From an uncultured Pseudomonadales bacterium (GTDB lineage: Bacteria > Pseudomonadota > Gammaproteobacteria > Pseudomonadales > IMCC2047): a DNA stretch of 9,806 bases. Both the position numbers and the translations under genes were made by a program. Position 1 is the stretch's first letter. The number at the start of each line of letters is the position of its first letter. The notes beneath the pieces were generated by a model that was given only the letters and a program-made list of their open reading frames with translations, was not told where the DNA came from and did no database searches. The stretch spans positions 1 to 9,806 of the forward strand of contig CAMYKE010000021.1 in NCBI GenBank assembly GCA_947258895.1. The letters run 5' to 3'. Of the stretch, positions 6,303-9,806 are shown piece by piece.

Positions 6303-6770
6303 CTACCAGTCGCATTCCTCCACAGGAAGTTCGGAACGCAGTTCGTCGCCATTATCATTGCGCCGGATTGCAAAACAATTGCCGTCAATGTCGCGGAACA
6401 GGTGTCGTCCCGGTGCGACTGCTGCTGCTGTTCTTTCGATGACCCGCGTACGATAAATTATCTGCCGTTCAGGGGGGTAGGCGCGATTATACTGAGCTCG
6501 GTGATAGGACTCGGTAAGTATAGCGCCGATTAACAGGCCGCCCAGCAGGTACGCTCCCTCGTCGGCATGGTGGCGTCTGTGCCGATAGCCATGATGCCGG
6601 TAGTGGTGCTTCCCATAGCCGCGATGGCCAAATCCATCATGCCGGTAGTAACCCGCAGCAAACCGGGCGTGGCCATCATGGTAGCCGCCATGGCGATAGC
6701 CGCTCGCCAGCGCTACGCTGCCGCTGCTGAGGCAGATTATGGTGATGATGGAGACAAGTATTTGTTTCAT
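6303..6770 (-). CDS. Exported His/Gly/Tyr-rich protein, possible metal-binding
   Basis: 155 aa from ATG 6768-6770. Residues 1-22 are a clear signal peptide (MKQILVSIITIICL core, cleavage after VALA). Residues 25-68 are extremely rich in His (12 of 44), Gly, Tyr and Arg in HHxxHH- and GxGHRGY-like runs, a composition seen in periplasmic metal-binding or buffering proteins. A short hydrophobic Gly-rich stretch follows (AYLLGGLLIGAIL, 73-85). The C-terminal 34 residues form a compact conserved-looking motif, GRHLFRDIDGNCFAIRR to PVEECDW, with two cysteines. An in-frame ATG at 6783-6785 and a GTG at 6809 also exist; the chosen start gives the best signal peptide, though its ribosome site (GAAAG) is weak. 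The function is not known. A response-regulator-like box and a good -10 precede it. Confidence 0.75.
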   Translation of the reverse strand: MKQILVSIITIICLSSGSVALASGYRHGGYHDGHARFAAGYYRHDGFGHRGYGKHHYRHHGYRHRRHHADEGAYLLGGLLIGAILTESYHRAQYNRAYPPERQIIYRTRVIERTAAAVAPGRHLFRDIDGNCFAIRRNDNGDELRSELPVEECDW

Positions 6771-6818
6771 GGTATGCACTTTCATGATGATCGGGCTCGC
6801 AGATCCCACTGCTCCGCG

Positions 6819-6858
6819 ATTGTAATGTTACTGAGCCAAACCTGAACAGAACCTGAAC
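6819..6858 (-). promoter_or_regulatory. Promoter of the His-rich gene with OmpR/PmrA-type tandem box
   Basis: On the minus strand two copies of TTCAGGTT occur with an 11-bp period (plus-strand AACCTGAA at 6839-6846 and 6850-6857; the match extends to GTTCAGGTT). The -10 TACAAT (plus ATTGTA, 6819-6824) follows with 14 nt between it and the nearer repeat, which therefore covers the -35. Tandem half-sites one helical turn apart in place of a -35 are typical of promoters activated by OmpR/PhoB-family regulators, and the half-site resembles the TTAAGGTT of PmrA/QseB. Transcription would start near 6812, about 42 nt before ATG 6770. Confidence 0.55.
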
Positions 6859-7009
6859 GAATTTTCAACGCGTGTGATTGAGCGTCGGTCGCGGCCAGGA
6901 TGTATCGATTGTAGCGTGTGACGGAGCCACCACAGAACCCGGTTGAGCGCGTCAGCATGATCAACAGGGATTAATTCAACAATCCGCTAATCGTGGGGCG
7001 ATCGCAGGG

Positions 7010-7354
7010 CTAATCGTCAACCCAGATATAGCGGATGGGCTCACCAAAATCATCGTAGATGGCCTTTTTGCGGGGTTCGGGAAGCCGGGAGCGCTTTCTC
7101 GGTTTCTCGCGCTTTTTCGCGCGCCGCGCATCGATCACTTTGAGCAGGTGGTGTAACGGGGTGCGTTCCTGTTTGGGTTCGTTGAAAATCTCGCGCGAAG
7201 GCTTGAGCATGCCCTTGCGGCTATCCCAGCCACTTTCGCCGCGGGGGATATCCTGCACCTTGCCCCCTTTGTCGAGGAACGCCTTGACCTGTTGCTGCAG
7301 GTGGGCGCGGGCAATTTCCTTGGTAGATAGTTTCTTCAAGTCGGGTCGAGCCAC
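7010..7354 (-). CDS. Small basic hypothetical protein with SutA-like GGKVQ motif
   Basis: 114 aa, not assigned to a named family. The N-terminal helix (residues 10-28, KEIARAHLQQQVKAFL) is followed by DKGGKVQDIPRGESG (28-42). The FL-x-x-GGKVQ-x-[IV] turn is also found in the RNA-polymerase-associated regulator SutA of Pseudomonas and in other small proteobacterial proteins. Residues 60-98 are very basic (RRAKKREKPRKRSR), suggesting nucleic-acid contact, and the protein ends in an acidic/aromatic tail (IYDDFGEPIRYIWVDD). No cysteine is present. The start is GTG 7352-7354, the only reasonable start before M49, without a clear ribosome site; a TATAAT at 7374-7379 (minus) would give a leader of only about 13 nt. 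It stands alone, in line with but not in an operon with the DUF6316-like gene 202 nt upstream. Confidence 0.65.
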   Translation of the reverse strand: MARPDLKKLSTKEIARAHLQQQVKAFLDKGGKVQDIPRGESGWDSRKGMLKPSREIFNEPKQERTPLHHLLKVIDARRAKKREKPRKRSRLPEPRKKAIYDDFGEPIRYIWVDD

Positions 7355-7373
7355 AATAGATTAGCAATCGAAT

Positions 7374-7379
7374 ATTATA
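7374..7379 (-). promoter_or_regulatory. Candidate -10 (TATAAT) for the GGKVQ protein gene
   Basis: The minus strand reads a perfect TATAAT here, 20 nt before the GTG start at 7354. The predicted start near 7367 leaves a leader of about 13 nt with no Shine-Dalgarno, so translation could be close to leaderless. No good -35 is seen at the expected spacing. Confidence 0.35.
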
Positions 7380-7499
7380 GGCCCTGTCATGCCGGGTTGC
7401 TATCGGGATGGCCAGTACTTGCCCCGGGCATGGGGTCTCAATGTCTGCCTCCATACCTCAGGGGCTTGCCAACAGGGTCTCATCAGGGTTGTTGCGGTG

Positions 7500-7548
7500 A
7501 GCCGGCGCGAGCGCCGCTAGTGAAGTGATGGTCCGCCATAACGGGCGG
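7500..7548 (-). terminator. Two GC-rich hairpins downstream of the DUF6316-like gene
   Basis: CCGCC (7533-7537) pairs with GGCGG (7544-7548), and AGC-GGCGC with GCGCC-GCT (7500-7518, dinucleotide loop, one bulge). They begin 9 nt beyond the stop at 7557 on the minus strand. No T run follows, so this could be a Rho-dependent 3' end or mRNA stabiliser rather than an intrinsic terminator. Confidence 0.25.
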
Positions 7549-7556
7549 CCGGGAGC

Positions 7557-7808
7557 CTATATTGTATGGGTCTCCCAGTTGTGACCCACTTCATCTTCGA
7601 TATGCAGTTTTCGGTGTAACTCATGAACGGCGGACTCCCGGCTGGGGAAGGGGCCGTTGACCTGGCCACCCCGCAGGGTGTAATACCAGCTACTCTGCAT
7701 GTTGAAGAAGCGCTCGCTCCTGAATGGCGGGTGCGAGGTTTCTCCCGCCCGGAAAGCCCTCTGCTTCTGGCCAGGTTGTTCGTTCCTGAAGTCTTCCAGT
7801 TCCAACAT
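7557..7808 (-). CDS. Small DUF6316-like protein
   Basis: 83 aa from ATG 7806-7808, preceded by GGGGG 8 nt upstream; a GTG at 7850 in frame would add 14 residues that look like untranslated leader. Residues 1-25 are polar and probably disordered. Residues ~28-65 hold the recognisable core FRSERFF-x5-WYYTLRGG-x2-NGPF-x2-RESAVHEL, a short beta-hairpin with conserved Trp/Tyr followed by a helix, as I recall for DUF6316 proteins of marine gammaproteobacteria. These are small cytoplasmic proteins with no known function; the G-P-F-x-S-R turn resembles domains that bind peptides or nucleic acid, but that is speculation. A separate promoter (7887-7914) and 3' hairpins indicate a single-gene transcript. 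Confidence 0.7.
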   Translation of the reverse strand: MLELEDFRNEQPGQKQRAFRAGETSHPPFRSERFFNMQSSWYYTLRGGQVNGPFPSRESAVHELHRKLHIEDEVGHNWETHTI

Positions 7809-7886
7809 AACAAGTACCCCCGGCGTCTTCGCGGGAACGATTATTCGCACCCCGCGTGCACCTTGTTAGAATCACCACGATACTAA

Positions 7887-7914
7887 TTTATACTAATACT
7901 CCCGGCCAGTTCAA
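7887..7914 (-). promoter_or_regulatory. Sigma-70-type promoter of the DUF6316-like gene
   Basis: Minus strand TTGAAC (plus GTTCAA, 7909-7914), 16-bp spacer, TATAAA (plus TTTATA, 7887-7892). Transcription would start near 7880, a 72-nt leader before ATG 7808. The -10 lies between two direct copies of ATACTAAT on the plus strand (7880-7887 and 7890-7897, period 10), which could be a regulator site. Confidence 0.5.
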
Positions 7915-8038
7915 GTGCGGTATTCACGTCAACCTAAAATGGGAAAGAGGCGGTCGATTAGGGTTGAGCTTTTAATAACGATATAGAATATGAAAAATAT
8001 TAATTATTTTCCGGAACATAACGTCGCCGTGATCGGTG

Positions 8039-8242
8039 TTATCGTTCCAAAAAGTCAGCCACCAGTTCGGTCAACAGGATCAGGGCGGTCTCTTCTGGTG
8101 ACAGGTGCTCAAGGCGGCTTTTTTTACTACCCATTTCGGGGTGGGAAACACGCACGATGCCTTTGTCAGTCACTTCGTAAATACTGGAGTAGCTGTTGCC
8201 CATATATTCGATGCTGATTTCATCCCTCATTACTACCGACAT
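8039..8242 (-). CDS. Small hypothetical protein, 67 aa
   Basis: The family is not recognised. The start ATG 8240-8242 is well supported: AGGAGT (plus ACTCCT, 8249-8254) lies 6 nt upstream, better than the in-frame start at 8257 or the ATG at 8230. The protein has a beta-rich N-terminal half (EISIEYMGNSYSSIYEV, then GIVRVSHPEMGSK) and a C-terminal helix (SPEETALILLTELVADFL). This layout, strand-turn-strand with a G-SK loop then an amphipathic helix, recurs in small uncharacterised cytoplasmic proteins of proteobacteria. It has no signal peptide, no cysteine and no toxin or antitoxin signature I can name. It has its own promoter (8278-8305) and no partner gene. Confidence 0.65.
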   Translation of the reverse strand: MSVVMRDEISIEYMGNSYSSIYEVTDKGIVRVSHPEMGSKKSRLEHLSPEETALILLTELVADFLER

Positions 8243-8257
8243 AAAAACACTCCTCAT

Positions 8258-8620
8258 GACAATGCCGTGGTCCGGCCATTCTACTCCGCTGTCTCAAGGG
8301 GTAAAACCCGCGTGTCGCAGTTTTTGCGGGATGGTGCGAGTACTCGTGGTCTCATTGTACTGCGCCTCCTTGCAAACGCTGCCCTGTATCGGTAGTACCG
8401 CAACCCGAACGCCCGCTATCGGATTACCGGTATCCTTTTTGTCGCCGTGAAGCGGTGTTCGGTTGTGAGGGAGGGGACGAAAGTTTACTATCGGGTAGCA
8501 TTGCTGACTGGCCGGGATGGTTTGCGGCGATAGCGCGGGGGCTCTTGCCGGGACGATGCTTTGCAGTCGGCAGGGCCGGGGCACACATTTGAGAATTATG
8601 AAAATCGCTGGAGTAGACGC
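8258..8620. other. 363-nt gene-free stretch between divergent small gene and etfB
   Basis: No open frame here has a ribosome site or plausible protein. Near 8278-8305 is the promoter of the 67-aa gene. The part nearer etfB is GC-rich and holds a small hairpin, TGCCG (8546-8550) with CGGCA (8568-8572), and CCCGC/GCGGG arms around 8307-8330. No convincing etfB promoter with both -10 and -35 was found; the last 40 nt before etfB are more AT-rich. Confidence 0.5.
8278..8305 (-). promoter_or_regulatory. Candidate promoter of the 67-aa protein gene
   Basis: Minus strand TTTACC (plus GGTAAA, 8300-8305), 16-bp spacer, TAGAAT (plus ATTCTA, 8278-8283). Start near 8271, leaving a leader of about 28 nt that contains the strong AGGAGT ribosome site. 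Confidence 0.4.
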
Positions 8621-9370
8621 ATGAAGGTACTGGTGCCCGTGAAACGGGTAATCGACTATAACGTAAAGGTGAGGGTAAAGGCCGATCACTCGGGCGTCGA
8701 CCTGAATAACGTCAAAATGGCGATCAACCCGTTCTGTGAGATCGCTGTCGAAGAGGCCGTGCGACTTAAGGAAGCAGGCGTGGCAACGGAAGTTATTGCA
8801 GTATCGCTGGGGGCAAAGGCCTGCCAGGAGCAGCTTCGCACCGCACTGGCGCTGGGCGCTGATCGCGGTATCCTGGTCGAAACCGACGCCGAACTGCAAC
8901 CGCTGGCGGTAGCCAGGTTGCTGAAGGCGATTGTCGATAAAGAGAATCCCGACCTGGTGATCCTGGGAAAACAGGCTATCGATGATGATAATAACCAGAC
9001 CGGCCAGATGCTGGCCGCGTTGACCGCGATGCCACAAGGTACCTTTGCGTCAGAACTCAGGATCGAAGACGGCAAGGCGCTGGTAACGCGCGAGGTGGAT
9101 GCCGGAATGCAAACGGTAGCGCTCGACCTGCCCGCGGTTGTCACTACGGATTTACGCCTCAATGAGCCGCGTTATGCCTCGCTACCCAATATCATGAAGG
9201 CCAAGAAAAAACCGGTCGCTATGCTAACGCCCGCCGAGTTGGGCATCGAGGTGCATGCCTCAATTACCACCCTGAAGGTGGAGCCGCCGGCGCAGCGAAT
9301 GGCAGGTGTCAAGGTTGAGAATGTCGCGGCCCTGGTTGATAAACTCAAGAACGAAGCGAAGGTGATCTGA
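8621..9370 (+). CDS. etfB: Electron transfer flavoprotein beta subunit
   Basis: 249 aa, the standard length. EtfB binds AMP and, with EtfA, forms the soluble flavoprotein that takes electrons from acyl-CoA and related dehydrogenases and passes them to ETF:quinone oxidoreductase. Visible hallmarks: [14 protein letters not shown] at the N terminus, [17 protein letters not shown] (35-51), [11 protein letters not shown] (76-86), the nucleotide-binding DDDNNQTGQ (121-129), and the EtfB signature region [10 protein letters not shown] to [24 protein letters not shown] (156-198), including the recognition loop contacted by partner dehydrogenases. ATG 8621 has GGAG 7 nt upstream; an in-frame TTG at 8561 would add 20 residues not seen in the family. 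etfA begins 2 nt after the stop. The ETF-QO gene is not in the window. Confidence 0.97.
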   Translation: MKVLVPVKRVIDYNVKVRVKADHSGVDLNNVKMAINPFCEIAVEEAVRLKEAGVATEVIAVSLGAKACQEQLRTALALGADRGILVETDAELQPLAVARLLKAIVDKENPDLVILGKQAIDDDNNQTGQMLAALTAMPQGTFASELRIEDGKALVTREVDAGMQTVALDLPAVVTTDLRLNEPRYASLPNIMKAKKKPVAMLTPAELGIEVHASITTLKVEPPAQRMAGVKVENVAALVDKLKNEAKVI

Positions 9371-9372
9371 CC

Positions 9373-9806
9373 ATGAGTATTCTTATCCTGGCCGAACATG
9401 ACAATGCCAGCCTGGGGGGCGCGACCCTGAATACGGTCGCCGCGGCGCAGCAAATCGGTGATGATCTTCATATCCTGGTCGCCGGGGAAAATTGCGGCGT
9501 CGTCGCTCAGGCCGCCGCGCAAGCCGATGGTGTTGGTAAAGTACTGGTTGCGGATCACCCTGCGTATGGTCATCAGCTGGCGGAAAACTGTGCCGGGTTG
9601 ATCGGCGAAATCGGCGCTGCCTATAGCCACATCCTCGCTCCTGCAACCACTAACGGCAAGAATATCCTGCCCCGTGCGGCGGCTCTGCTCGATGTCGGGA
9701 TGCTCTCCGATGTGATAGCGGTGACAAGTGCCGATACCTTCAAGCGCCCCATTTACGCCGGCAATGCCATTGCCACGGTGCAGAGCAATGATCCCGTCAA
9801 GCTGAT
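9373..9806 (+). CDS. etfA: Electron transfer flavoprotein alpha subunit, N-terminal part (runs off window)
   Basis: An open frame from ATG 9373 to the last base, 144 codons, cut by the window edge. It starts 2 nt after the etfB stop, with AAGGTGA (9358-9364) inside the end of etfB as ribosome site, so the subunits are made from one message. The sequence is domain I of EtfA: MSILILAEHDNASL, then repeating alpha/beta units (LHILVAGENCG, VGKVLVADHPAY), YSHILAPATTNGKNILPRAAALLDVGMLSDV, and FKRPIYAGNAIATVQS. The C-terminal FAD-binding domain, which carries the cofactor, lies beyond the window. Normal full length is about 310 residues. Confidence 0.96.
   Translation, partial: MSILILAEHDNASLGGATLNTVAAAQQIGDDLHILVAGENCGVVAQAAAQADGVGKVLVADHPAYGHQLAENCAGLIGEIGAAYSHILAPATTNGKNILPRAAALLDVGMLSDVIAVTSADTFKRPIYAGNAIATVQSNDPVKL

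Noticed and set aside
6998..7005. GCGATCGC as a HIP1-type repeat
   Set aside because: A single occurrence in a non-cyanobacterial context; an 8-bp palindrome is expected by chance.
7990..8217. 75-aa plus-strand ORF starting MKNINYF
   Set aside because: No ribosome site and it is antisense to the 67-aa gene, which has a strong Shine-Dalgarno.
8294..9037. 247-aa minus-strand ORF
   Set aside because: Mostly antisense to etfB, with low-plausibility composition; a shadow of the true gene.

Overview
The window looks like ordinary chromosome of a free-living, probably marine gammaproteobacterium, with fairly GC-rich coding sequence and conventional Shine-Dalgarno sites. This rests on remembered similarity: an etfBA operon, a SulP transporter tail, a YhaJ-type LysR regulator beside DoxX and pirin genes, and small proteins of a kind common in Marinobacter/Cellvibrio-type bacteria. 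There is no transposase, integrase, phage gene, CRISPR array, tRNA or rRNA.

Layout. 1-282 is the 3' end of a SulP anion transporter (STAS domain), followed by a large intrinsic terminator. 445-1902 encodes a fusion of a DEDDh exonuclease with the N-terminal half of UvrC/Cho (GIY-YIG nuclease plus a four-cysteine, iron-sulfur-like cluster). 2064-2621 encodes a basic, disordered protein ending in a BrnA-like DNA-binding domain, with no BrnT toxin nearby. 2877-4044 (minus) is a translationally coupled doxX-pirin pair. It is divergent from a YhaJ-like LysR gene (4198-5106) across an AT-rich spacer carrying a 19-bp palindrome, placed where LysR proteins normally bind. 5347-6150 encodes an exported six-cysteine protein of unknown function. 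It converges on a minus-strand gene for an exported His/Gly/Tyr-rich protein (6303-6770). A structured inverted-repeat element lies between the two stops. The His-rich gene is preceded by a tandem 8-bp repeat typical of OmpR/PmrA-family response regulators.

7010-8242 holds three small, separately transcribed minus-strand genes (a basic protein with a SutA-like GGKVQ motif, a DUF6316-like protein and a 67-aa protein). 8621 to the window end is etfB followed by the start of etfA, the two subunits of electron-transfer flavoprotein.

How the genes fit together. The clearest regulatory unit is LysR + DoxX + pirin, by analogy with E. coli YhaJ/YqjF and YhaK/YhhW a response to electrophilic or quinone-like aromatic compounds. 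EtfBA feeds electrons from acyl-CoA and related dehydrogenases to the quinone pool. The repair-type fusion nuclease and the BrnA-like protein are neighbours but 161 bp apart, so a functional link is only possible. The best leads for new biology are the fusion nuclease, the orphan BrnA-domain protein, the response-regulator box before the His-rich protein, and the structured convergent intergenic element.
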